Source of the DNA: Pseudomonadales bacterium
GTDB taxonomy: Bacteria > Pseudomonadota > Gammaproteobacteria > Pseudomonadales > Azotimanducaceae
Direction of reading: 5' to 3'
NCBI GenBank assembly: GCA_028822125.1
Contig: JAPKEK010000042.1
Coordinates: 1-10,098, forward strand
DNA length: 10,098 nucleotides
A program made the position numbers and the translations under genes. Position 1 is the first letter of the stretch; each line of letters starts with the position of its first letter. The notes beneath the pieces are model-generated. The model made no database searches, was not told the origin of the DNA, and saw only the letters and a program-made list of their open reading frames with translations. Shown piece by piece: positions 1 through 6,201 of this stretch.

Positions 1-114
1 GAACGGCCCTGTGGTATACAGGTTGTCGGCCAACGCTTCAGGGAAGACCTTATCCTGGATGCACTGGAGGTAATTGAGCAGGACGTAGGCATAATCACCC
101 CGATGCTATGGTGA
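1..114 (+). CDS. Amidase-signature family enzyme, C-terminal end only (partial)
   Basis: An open frame enters from the left edge in frame 1 and runs 37 codons to a TGA at 112-114. It contains CGIQVVGQRF followed by an acidic helix (REDLILDALEVIEQD). This matches the usual C-terminus of amidase-signature (AS) enzymes, where a G-x-P-x-G-[IVL]-Q-[IVL]-[VI]-G-x-x-[FW] strand is followed by a final helix. AS enzymes use a Ser-cisSer-Lys triad to hydrolyse amides, or act as GatA in tRNA-dependent amidation; the triad would lie upstream of the window. The tail PMLW after the helix is not diagnostic. The fragment is too short to tell a catabolic amidase from GatA. Absence of gatB directly downstream argues mildly for a stand-alone amidase. 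The family call rests on one short motif and is moderately secure. Confidence 0.68.
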   Translation, partial: ERPCGIQVVGQRFREDLILDALEVIEQDVGIITPMLW

Positions 115-391
115 CAGGGAGTCGTGCACAAACGAGTTAATCTTAGCTGTTTAAGGGATTTCGTTCTAAACCATCATTTACAACTCGCTTCTCAGTGCAG
201 CACAACCACCGGTGGTGCTAACAGCCGACTGCTACCAGGAAATAGCAGGGTCATCTGCTGATGATATTCAAGCTAAGTTCCTGCAATAACCCCTGAACGA
301 ACCTGCTTGCTGTGCGAACCTGCTCGGAATATTAATACGTTAGCCACGCCTGAATACACCGTACCTTCACCGATTGCTAGAAGCATCCACA
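115..391. other. Intergenic region between convergent amidase and SDR genes
   Basis: No ORF or RNA gene could be supported here. It holds a 12-bp perfect palindrome (ACCACCGGTGGT, 205-216), a small hairpin CTGCTA/TAGCAG (229-234 with 243-248, 8-nt loop), and a 10-bp direct repeat CGAACCTGCT at 298-307 and 315-324. None is followed by a clear T-tract, so none is a convincing intrinsic terminator, although two genes converge on this gap. Confidence 0.5.
298..324. repeat. 10-bp direct repeat, two copies 17 bp apart
   Basis: CGAACCTGCT occurs at 298-307 and again at 315-324 with a 7-bp spacer. It lies in the convergent intergenic region, beyond the 3' end of both genes, so an operator role is not expected. 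It may be a chance or slippage-type duplication. Confidence 0.45.
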
Positions 392-1228
392 TTAGACACT
401 CGGTTTAGCGGTATAGGGCGTTAGCTGTAACTCATGTGTCCAGCAGGATCTGTCCTGACAGTGAAGGTAGAAAAAGGCATCCGCAATAGCCTCGGGGTTC
501 ATGATCATATCCGGATTCTTGATCGCCATAGGCAGGCTGCGAGTACCCGGTGAATCAATCAAACCATCAACGACAATGTTTGCCACATGAACACCGTGCT
601 CTGAATATTCCTCGGTCAATGCCTGGGCGAGTGTTCGCATCATCACTCTTGGGTAATAAAGAGACTGGCCCGTATAGCGTTTTCTACCGCGCAATCCCGC
701 TGCATTATTGGTAATCAGAAATGAACCTCTACCCCGCTCACGCATCGCCGGCAGTATTTCCTTGGCAACCAGAAAGGGTCCACGACTCGCGATATGTTGT
801 GCCGTTTCAAAGAATTCTAACGGCATATGTTCGAGCAGTTCCTTCTCTGGTGGTAGATCTCTGCCTTCCAGATAGCCTGCATTAAAAACCACAACCTCAG
901 GGTCCGCTAGGGATTCACGAATAGTGGCAAAGGCCGAGCTGATTGAGTCAGCGGAGCTGAGATCAAGCTCAACAATCGTGCATTCCTGATCCCTGTCAAC
1001 GATGGCCTGCTGCAAACCCTGGGCATTGGCGGTGTTTCGAGTAGTCAGAACAACCCGGTAGCCTTCCGACGCGAATCGTTGTGCTATGGCGCCGCCCACG
1101 CCCCAGCGAACGGCCGTCGGCATGTCGCTGTCATCAATATCGCCACCATGAACCAAATGGGTATTGCGCCCATCTGCCTGCCACTTAGAAGTTGCGCCAA
1201 TAACAACTGCTACGGGTTTTTTTAGCAT
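392..1228 (-). CDS. Atypical short-chain dehydrogenase/reductase (SDR) family protein
   Basis: A 278-residue SDR-fold protein, within the family's usual length. The start chosen is the ATG at 1228-1226, because an AAGGAG Shine-Dalgarno sits 8 nt upstream and the sequence from there begins directly with a beta strand (MLKKPVAVVIGATS). The frame is open a further 38 codons upstream, but that stretch is Trp-rich and not SDR-like. Visible SDR features are strand 1 with GATS (residues 11-14), helix WGVGGAIAQRFA (about 42-53), LTTRN (61-65), DLSS (89-92) and FNAG (115-118). The late segment HVANIVVDGLIDSPGTR (214-230) is also typical. About 26 residues (WQADGRN...MPTAV) separate GATS from the glycine helix, where a classical TGxxxGxG has three. 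The catalytic residues are also changed: NN at 174-175 replaces the usual Ser, and LYYPR (190-194) lies where YxxxK belongs. Cofactor binding is plausible; normal oxidoreductase activity is uncertain. Substrate unknown. Confidence 0.85.
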   Translation of the reverse strand: MLKKPVAVVIGATSKWQADGRNTHLVHGGDIDDSDMPTAVRWGVGGAIAQRFASEGYRVVLTTRNTANAQGLQQAIVDRDQECTIVELDLSSADSISSAFATIRESLADPEVVVFNAGYLEGRDLPPEKELLEHMPLEFFETAQHIASRGPFLVAKEILPAMRERGRGSFLITNNAAGLRGRKRYTGQSLYYPRVMMRTLAQALTEEYSEHGVHVANIVVDGLIDSPGTRSLPMAIKNPDMIMNPEAIADAFFYLHCQDRSCWTHELQLTPYTAKPSV

Positions 1229-1236
1229 AGGTCGTT

Positions 1237-1242
1237 CTCCTT
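1237..1242 (-). promoter_or_regulatory. Shine-Dalgarno deciding the SDR start
   Basis: CTCCTT on the plus strand reads AAGGAG on the minus strand, 8 nt before the ATG at 1228-1226. It selects this start over the longer open frame beginning at 1342. Confidence 0.8.
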
Positions 1243-1507
1243 CTGGTAGTGAAAGAATAAACCAGATCGAGGTATCGGTCCAAAGTAGCCAACCCTGCAA
1301 GACAGAGGTTACTGAACACAGCGGCCACAGGTTCCAAGTCACTGTTGGCTATAATCCAATTCCATTCAGGCCGATTCAGCGGTTAGCCAGGCAAGGTAAC
1401 AAAATTTACAGAACCCGCTATATGGCCCGTACTAACAAAACTGGTTGAGCCGCAATGGGTCAATGCAACCAATATTGGCGATGCCGTTCGCGTCCTGCGA
1501 TACCTCC

Positions 1508-1526
1508 TCTATACCCGTCTATACCC
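1508..1526 (+). repeat. Tandem TCTATACCC direct repeat, possible operator
   Basis: TCTATACCC occurs at 1508-1516 and 1518-1526, so the copies are spaced exactly 10 bp apart, about one helical turn. A third TATACCC with the same following AC is at 1699-1705, just downstream of the predicted iorA -10. The spacing suggests a protein-binding site; no regulator is encoded in the window. Confidence 0.35.
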
Positions 1527-1678
1527 ACCGCCTTCTATTATTGTAGCGCCTGCTAACGCTGGGAAACTACCACTACAGAACCGCCTATAGAGGCTGGAAC
1601 ATTACACGGCCGTTAACCATTGCAGTACAGCACATTTTTTAGGCGGTTTGGTTCAATCCGTCCCGCCGATTCACTTGC

Positions 1679-1687
1679 TGGTATAAT
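1679..1687 (+). promoter_or_regulatory. Predicted extended -10 promoter for iorAB
   Basis: TGGTATAAT is a perfect TGn extended -10 followed by consensus TATAAT (1682-1687). No good -35 hexamer lies 16-18 bp upstream, which extended -10 promoters can tolerate. Transcription would start near 1694, giving a leader of roughly 75 nt before iorA. The third TATACCC element (1699-1705) overlaps the expected start region, a position suited to repression. Confidence 0.5.
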
Positions 1688-1767
1688 TCGCGTCATTGTA
1701 TACCCACACGTCCGGCCCTTGCGTATCATAGGGGTTCGAGCAGAACTAACAAATCCCGGTGAGGTCT

Positions 1768-2286
1768 ATGAGCAAGTTCAAACTGATAGTAAATGGTGAA
1801 AACATCGAAGTCGAAGCGAGTCCAGAGATGCCGCTGTTGTGGGTTCTCAGGGACAAGCTAAAGTTGAAGGGCACTAAATACGGTTGTGGCATCGCCCAGT
1901 GTGGCGCCTGCACCGTACACGTTGATGGCGTTGCCGTCCGCTCTTGCGTCCTGCCAATCGAGGCTGTGGTGGGTGCCGTTACGACCATAGAGGGGCTCTC
2001 TGGCCCAAGCGGATTACATCCCCTGCAAGCTGCCTGGATCGAGCAAGATGTGCCGCAGTGCGGATATTGTCAGGCAGGCCAGATCATGAGTGCAGCGGCA
2101 CTACTGATGAAAAATAATCAGCCAACCGACACCGCAATTGAAGAAGCTCTGTCCGGCAATTACTGCCGTTGTGGTACTTACATAAGGATAAGAAAAGCGG
2201 TTGCCTCGGCCGCATCCTTCTACAGCGCAGATTCAGATGATCATGGTGGTCCAGAAAGTGCATTTGAAAAAGGAGCACGCTCATGA
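1768..2286 (+). CDS. iorA: Molybdenum hydroxylase small [2Fe-2S] subunit, IorA-like
   Basis: A 172-residue iron-sulphur subunit of a xanthine-oxidase-family enzyme; it passes electrons from the molybdenum centre of the large subunit. The N-terminal plant-ferredoxin domain (about 1-75) carries Cys40, Cys45, Cys48 and Cys60 (YGCGIAQCGACTVH...RSC). The C-terminal four-helix domain carries Cys98, Cys101, Cys133 and Cys135 (QCGYCQAGQ and NYCRCGTY). All eight ligands of the two [2Fe-2S] clusters are therefore present. The start is ATG 1768, with GGTGA five nt upstream; an in-frame GTG at 1759 overlaps that ribosome binding site and is less likely. The last codon overlaps the start of iorB (ATGA), so the two are translationally coupled. 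Length and partner type fit IorA-like two-subunit enzymes rather than three-subunit xanthine or CO dehydrogenases. The C-terminal tail after residue 152 is acidic and family-variable. Confidence 0.93.
   Translation: MSKFKLIVNGENIEVEASPEMPLLWVLRDKLKLKGTKYGCGIAQCGACTVHVDGVAVRSCVLPIEAVVGAVTTIEGLSGPSGLHPLQAAWIEQDVPQCGYCQAGQIMSAAALLMKNNQPTDTAIEEALSGNYCRCGTYIRIRKAVASAASFYSADSDDHGGPESAFEKGARS
2271..2275 (+). promoter_or_regulatory. Shine-Dalgarno of iorB inside the iorA 3' end
   Basis: AGGAG lies 7 nt before the ATG at 2283 and within the last codons of iorA. It supports coupled translation across the 4-bp ATGA overlap. Confidence 0.75.
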
Positions 2287-4523
2287 ATATCGACGGTCTG
2301 AATCGACGTGGTTTCCTGAAGGCATCTGCTTTGACAGGTGGCGGATTCATACTTGAAATGTCGTTGCCCGTGCTATCCATGGACGAAGACCTGGGCACCC
2401 TGGTCGGATCAAAGGAGTTGAATGTATTCGTACAGATCGCCTCTGATGGCCAGATAACCATCTATTCCGCTGTACCGGAGATGGGCCAGGGCGTTAAGAC
2501 AACGCTGCCTATGATCATTGCAGAAGAGATGGGTGCAAAATGGGAAGATGTAGTAGTGCTTGACGCCCCCCTTGATCAGAAGAAATTCGGTTTGCAAGGT
2601 GCAGGTGGCTCGACTTCCATACCCAGACATTATGATTCAATGCGGCGCATGGGCGCTGCCGCACGTGAGATGCTAATTGGCGCCGCTTCCGACTCAATGG
2701 AAGTCGACAGCCAGGAGCTTAAGGCACTTGAAAGCCGGGTTGTCCACAGCTCTGGTGAAAGCCTGACCTTTGGCCAGTTAGCGGCACTGGCCGTGCGCCA
2801 ACCCGTGCCAGACCCTGACACGCTGTCATTCAAAGATCCTCGCTCCTATACAATTATTGGGACCTCAATAAGCGGCGTAGACAACCTGGTAATCGCAACC
2901 GGGCAGTCTCGATTCGGCATTGATGCTGATGTCCCTGGCATGCGTTATGCGTCTTATACCCGTTGTCCCAGACCCGGTGGAAAAGTGATTAGCTTCAACC
3001 AAACGGATATTAAAGCACTGCCTGGGGTTACCGATGCCTTCATGCTGGAGCCCGACAAGCGAGCCGGGGAGGCTTCCATGGCTTTCCTCAAAGGACTGGC
3101 CTCGCTGCGTGGCGGCGTCGCTATTATCGGTAAGGATACCTGGTCTGTTTTCAACGCTAAGAGCAAACTCAAAGTCAAGTGGGACGAAACAGCCGCATCC
3201 AATGACGATTGGCTCCAGATGACTCAGCAGGCAAGAAAAATCGCGGCCAATGGCGGTGGCGTGCTGAAGCTGGACAATCCAAACGTTGACATCGCGCTGG
3301 CTGACCAGGGCAACCGTGTTGTTGAGTCTTTTTACCAGTTCCCTTACGTAGCTCACGTCTGCATGGAACCCATGAACTGTACCGCCGATTACAGAAAGGG
3401 AGAAGACGGAAAACCCGACTCTATGGAAATCTGGATTTCCAGCCAATTTCCTGCCCAGGTAAAAGAAATTGCAAAGAATATGCTCGGTGTTGAACCCGAG
3501 CATGTGCAAGTGAATCGAATGCGGATGGGCGGTGGTTTTGGGCGTCGCGCCGTACATGACTTCGCCAGTGAGGCCATGGCAATTTCCCATCGCATTGGTG
3601 CCCCGGTAAAACTGACCTGGACACGGACTGATGACATCCATAACGACTTTTTCAGGGTGGGTGGATTTCAGAATCTTACTGCAGCCATCGATTCCGACGG
3701 CAAACTTGCAGCCTGGGACCAGCATTACATTGGTTTCTCGCATGATGACAAGCCCGTGATCGGTTCTGGGCTTTGGGGTAACGAATTCTCTATGGTGGCT
3801 ATTGCAAATGCCCGCGTCAGTCAGACCATGATGCCGGTTAATACACCCTGCGGGGCGTGGCGAGCGCCAGGATCAAACACCAATGCATTTGTAGAGCAAA
3901 GTTTCATCCATGAACTGGCGGAACTGGCCGGTCGAGACCACCTTGAATTCCTTCTCGAGCTGATGGGGACGCGTCGCTGGATTAGCCAGGGCAAGGTCAG
4001 TTCACTGAACACCGGGCGTGCCATTGATGTCATCAAGCATGCTGCGGAAAAAGCTCAGTGGGGTAAGTCGATGCCTGACGGCAGCGGGCAGGGTCTGGCC
4101 TTTTACTTCTGCCACGCCGCGCACATCGCCGAAATCGCAGAAGTCTCGGTCGATGCAAACAGAAATTTCAGCGTCGATAAAGTAACGGTCGCCGTAGACG
4201 TGGGTCCTATTATGAATATGAGCGGCGCCATCAGCCAGGTCCAGGGGTCAGTAATAGATGGCCTGAGCACGATGGCGCTGCAACAAATAACCATGAAGAA
4301 AGGCGTTATCCAGCAGGATAACTTCGATCAATATCCGGTGATGCGTATAGCCGCAACACCGCAAGTCGATGTTCATTTTATCCAAAGTGACAACCGGCCT
4401 ACTGGCCTGGGCGAACCGGCACTGCCGCCCCTGGCACCAGCAGTCACCAATGCGATTTATGCAGCAACAGGCGTACGCATCAGGTCAATGCCGTTGCGGG
4501 AGGAAGGCTTCAATCTCGTTTAG
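2283..4523 (+). CDS. iorB: Tat-exported molybdopterin large subunit, IorB-like (aldehyde/N-heterocycle oxidoreductase)
   Basis: A complete 746-residue catalytic subunit, normal length for IorB-type proteins. The N-terminus NRRGFLKASALTGGG has the twin-arginine motif RRGFLK (residues 8-13) followed by a hydrophobic stretch. The folded holoenzyme is thus predicted to be exported to the periplasm, with iorA carried along. Molybdopterin-binding segments in order are MGQG (67-70), AGGSTS (107-112), GGGFGRR (416-422) and PCGAWRAPG (522-530). Near the C-terminus is GLGEPALPPLAPA with Glu711, matching the family's catalytic glutamate that activates Mo-bound water. There is no CO-dehydrogenase Cys loop. 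Known relatives hydroxylate isoquinoline or oxidise aldehydes; the substrate cannot be read from the sequence. No FAD subunit, cytochrome c, MocA-type cytidylyltransferase or XdhC chaperone is encoded in the window, so electrons presumably go to a cytochrome encoded elsewhere. Confidence 0.92.
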   Translation: MNIDGLNRRGFLKASALTGGGFILEMSLPVLSMDEDLGTLVGSKELNVFVQIASDGQITIYSAVPEMGQGVKTTLPMIIAEEMGAKWEDVVVLDAPLDQKKFGLQGAGGSTSIPRHYDSMRRMGAAAREMLIGAASDSMEVDSQELKALESRVVHSSGESLTFGQLAALAVRQPVPDPDTLSFKDPRSYTIIGTSISGVDNLVIATGQSRFGIDADVPGMRYASYTRCPRPGGKVISFNQTDIKALPGVTDAFMLEPDKRAGEASMAFLKGLASLRGGVAIIGKDTWSVFNAKSKLKVKWDETAASNDDWLQMTQQARKIAANGGGVLKLDNPNVDIALADQGNRVVESFYQFPYVAHVCMEPMNCTADYRKGEDGKPDSMEIWISSQFPAQVKEIAKNMLGVEPEHVQVNRMRMGGGFGRRAVHDFASEAMAISHRIGAPVKLTWTRTDDIHNDFFRVGGFQNLTAAIDSDGKLAAWDQHYIGFSHDDKPVIGSGLWGNEFSMVAIANARVSQTMMPVNTPCGAWRAPGSNTNAFVEQSFIHELAELAGRDHLEFLLELMGTRRWISQGKVSSLNTGRAIDVIKHAAEKAQWGKSMPDGSGQGLAFYFCHAAHIAEIAEVSVDANRNFSVDKVTVAVDVGPIMNMSGAISQVQGSVIDGLSTMALQQITMKKGVIQQDNFDQYPVMRIAATPQVDVHFIQSDNRPTGLGEPALPPLAPAVTNAIYAATGVRIRSMPLREEGFNLV

Positions 4524-4585
4524 TGGCTTGGCTCTCCGTGGATCAAGAACTATTAAGAGGCGCGGCCAATCGGGTTGCCTTTACG

Positions 4586-4614
4586 TTGATAGCCGACTTC
4601 CCCATGGATAAATT
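4586..4614 (+). promoter_or_regulatory. Predicted sigma70-type promoter ahead of the MFS gene
   Basis: TTGATA (4586-4591, one mismatch to consensus) and TAAATT (4609-4614, two mismatches) are separated by 17 bp. It lies in the 199-bp gap after iorB and would give a leader of about 100 nt. A small hairpin CCAGC/GCTGG (4634-4638 with 4645-4649, loop ATTTAA) falls in that leader and has no T-tract after it. Confidence 0.4.
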
Positions 4615-4722
4615 CGGTGCTCGGTTGAATTAACCAGCATTTAAGCTGGGCTGCCTGCCGCCTAGAACAGTCAAAACAAGGTTTATCGTGATACCCTCGA
4701 TCCAGTCAACTACCGAGCCGTT

Positions 4723-5994
4723 ATGAACGCGATACCCACAGGTCCACTGGCACCACTTTATATCCGCGACTTCAGATACCTGCTGGCCGGCTTTGCAATT
4801 GGCCAGATGCTCATGCCGTTGCAGTTCATTACCCAGATTCTCTGGGTTCAGCACTATGCCCCAAAAGACTTCTGGCTGATTCTAGTCGCCTTTATCGCAA
4901 CTTCCCGAGGATTGGGTGCACTGACTTTTGGTCTGTATGGTGGCGCCCTGGCCGACCGGTTTAATCGCCGCAAGCTACTGCTCGCGGTCCAGACGCTACA
5001 GATATTCTGTACTGCCGCCATCGCTTTACTCATGTATAACAGTGTTGGAGGCATCGCCGGGTTTTCTCTGTTTTTCCTGCTGACGTTCATCTCTTCGGGC
5101 CTGCAGAGCATTGATGCACCCACCCGGCTGGCAATTGTCCCAGACATTCTCGGCCGCGAGATGACTGCTGCGGGCATGTCTCTCAACCAGGTGGCTGGAC
5201 AGGTTGCCATGCCGCTGGCTATGGCAATGACGGGTATCATCATTGATGCAGCAGGTTTTAGCGGCGCATACCTTTTCAGCACCATCGGCCACTTCCTGGC
5301 TATTGTCTTTATCGCCCTGATGGCTTATCAACCCATCGTTGCTACCCGTCACACTACAACCTGGCACGATGGCTTCCAGGAAATACTTAAAGACATTGGT
5401 ATCGGGATTAGCTACGCGCGCAACCACCCTGTTATCCTTTGGGTCATTATCCTGCTGGTAATGATGATGAGCCTGGGCTATCCAGCCACTGCCAGCCTAG
5501 GCCCGACCTGGGTGACAACGGTTGTCGAAGTGCCGATCCCACGCATGGGCTTTGTGGTCATGTTCTGGGGTCTTGGCTCACTGACAGCAGCAATACTATT
5601 GACCCGGTTTTCCAGTACTGATAGACGAGGTGCGCTGGTCGCTTTTGGGGCCCTGCTGTTTTCAATTTCATTCGTTATCTTTGTATCAGGTCGTCAGGAA
5701 ATAAATGTCATTATTGGGAATTTCGGCCTGGGCGCAGGCATGACCATTACCATGGTATCCAGCACTATCCTGATCCAGCACCTGGTCCCAAATGAGATTC
5801 GCGGCAGGATCATGAGTATCTTCCAGCTGAATATGGCTTTCGCCCAACTCATGACCATGCCCGTTGCCATGCTAGGACAATGGCTGACATTACCCGTACT
5901 ATTCCCGGTAATGTCATTTCTAACGCTGGCGCTCGTAATCATCATTCTTATCACCCAGCCGCAACTAATCAGGGCTGTAACATCGCAGCATTAA
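4723..5994 (+). CDS. Major facilitator superfamily permease, MFS_3/EntS-like
   Basis: A complete 423-residue inner-membrane transporter with about 12 hydrophobic helices. The MFS motif A, GGALADRFNRRK (73-84), is intact between helices 2 and 3. The half-domain boundary is a polar loop around residues 203-232. Two regions resemble MFS_3-type exporters such as EntS: SIDAPTRLAIVPDIL followed by an N-Q-V-A-G-Q helix (129-161), and LVPNEIRGRIMSIFQ (355-369). MFS_3 members mostly export small molecules, but substrate and direction cannot be set from sequence. The start ATG 4723 has only a weak ribosome binding site (purines around CGAG). The next in-frame Met (residue 29) would cut the first helix, so the first is kept. 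It lies 199 bp after iorB with its own possible promoter. A role moving the IorAB substrate or product is an inference from position only. Confidence 0.85.
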   Translation: MNAIPTGPLAPLYIRDFRYLLAGFAIGQMLMPLQFITQILWVQHYAPKDFWLILVAFIATSRGLGALTFGLYGGALADRFNRRKLLLAVQTLQIFCTAAIALLMYNSVGGIAGFSLFFLLTFISSGLQSIDAPTRLAIVPDILGREMTAAGMSLNQVAGQVAMPLAMAMTGIIIDAAGFSGAYLFSTIGHFLAIVFIALMAYQPIVATRHTTTWHDGFQEILKDIGIGISYARNHPVILWVIILLVMMMSLGYPATASLGPTWVTTVVEVPIPRMGFVVMFWGLGSLTAAILLTRFSSTDRRGALVAFGALLFSISFVIFVSGRQEINVIIGNFGLGAGMTITMVSSTILIQHLVPNEIRGRIMSIFQLNMAFAQLMTMPVAMLGQWLTLPVLFPVMSFLTLALVIIILITQPQLIRAVTSQH

Positions 5995-6123
5995 ACCCAG
6001 GCAGCAAACGAGTCCATCTCGGCTGCTATGATAAAGCGTCACGTTTATCCGGCAATACCGCAAAGAGGCCAAAATCACGAGGCATTACGTCGGCATTGAC
6101 GCAATTCAAAAACTGTCCCGCCA

Positions 6124-6153
6124 TTGGCAGTTTAAGTGTTTCAGCCGTATAGG
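6124..6153 (+). promoter_or_regulatory. Predicted promoter for the acyl-CoA carboxylase gene
   Basis: TTGGCA (6124-6129, one mismatch) and TATAGG (6148-6153, two mismatches) are 18 bp apart, within the 207-bp gap after the MFS gene. A second -10-like TATAAC lies at 6159-6164 without a matching -35. The leader would be about 40 nt. Confidence 0.38.
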
Positions 6154-6190
6154 GTACTTATAACTAACCAGCGAATACTGCAACGCCAGC

Positions 6191-6196
6191 AAGGAG
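6191..6196 (+). promoter_or_regulatory. Shine-Dalgarno deciding the carboxylase start
   Basis: AAGGAG lies 5 nt before ATG 6202 and the protein begins directly with the first biotin-carboxylase strand. This rules out the in-frame GTG at 6136, whose 22 extra residues are not family-like. Confidence 0.85.
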
Positions 6197-6201
6197 AAGC
6201 T

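Larger units (their letters stand above)
1229..1767. other. Divergent intergenic region between the SDR gene and iorA
   Basis: This 539-bp stretch has no supportable gene. It must hold the start signals of two divergent units. On the plus strand there is a good extended -10 at 1679-1687 and an isolated TATAAT at 1350-1355 with no good -35. On the minus strand a weak extended -10 candidate (TGG plus TTTATT, complement of 1256-1264) lies just ahead of the SDR ribosome binding site. Candidate operator elements are three TATACCC copies, an imperfect palindrome GCCTATAGAGGC (1583-1594) and a palindrome ACGGCCGT (1606-1613). The short translation frames crossing here resemble no protein family. Confidence 0.6.

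Noticed and set aside
205..216. ACCACCGGTGGT palindrome as the amidase terminator
   Set aside because: It has no loop and no T-tract and lies about 90 nt after the stop codon.
1229..1342. N-terminal extension of the SDR frame by 38 residues
   Set aside because: It is Trp-rich and not SDR-like, and the AAGGAG site at 1237-1242 places the start at 1228.
1164..1448. 94-residue plus-strand ORF across the SDR start and divergent region
   Set aside because: It resembles no family, overlaps the better-supported SDR gene and lacks a ribosome binding site.
1732..1739. GGTTCGAG, resembling a tRNA T-loop
   Set aside because: No acceptor, D or anticodon stem can be built around it.
2865..3743. 292-residue antisense ORF inside iorB
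   Set aside because: Long, but its composition is that of a shadow frame (reverse complement of a conserved coding region), with no recognisable domain.
2283..4523. CO dehydrogenase or xanthine dehydrogenase large subunit
   Set aside because: It has no CoxL Cys loop, carries a Tat signal, has the IorB-type GGGFGRR and GLGEP segments, and lacks an FAD subunit partner.
6136..6201. GTG start adding 22 residues to the carboxylase
   Set aside because: It would place the predicted promoter and ribosome binding site inside the coding sequence, and AAGGAG lies 5 nt before ATG 6202.
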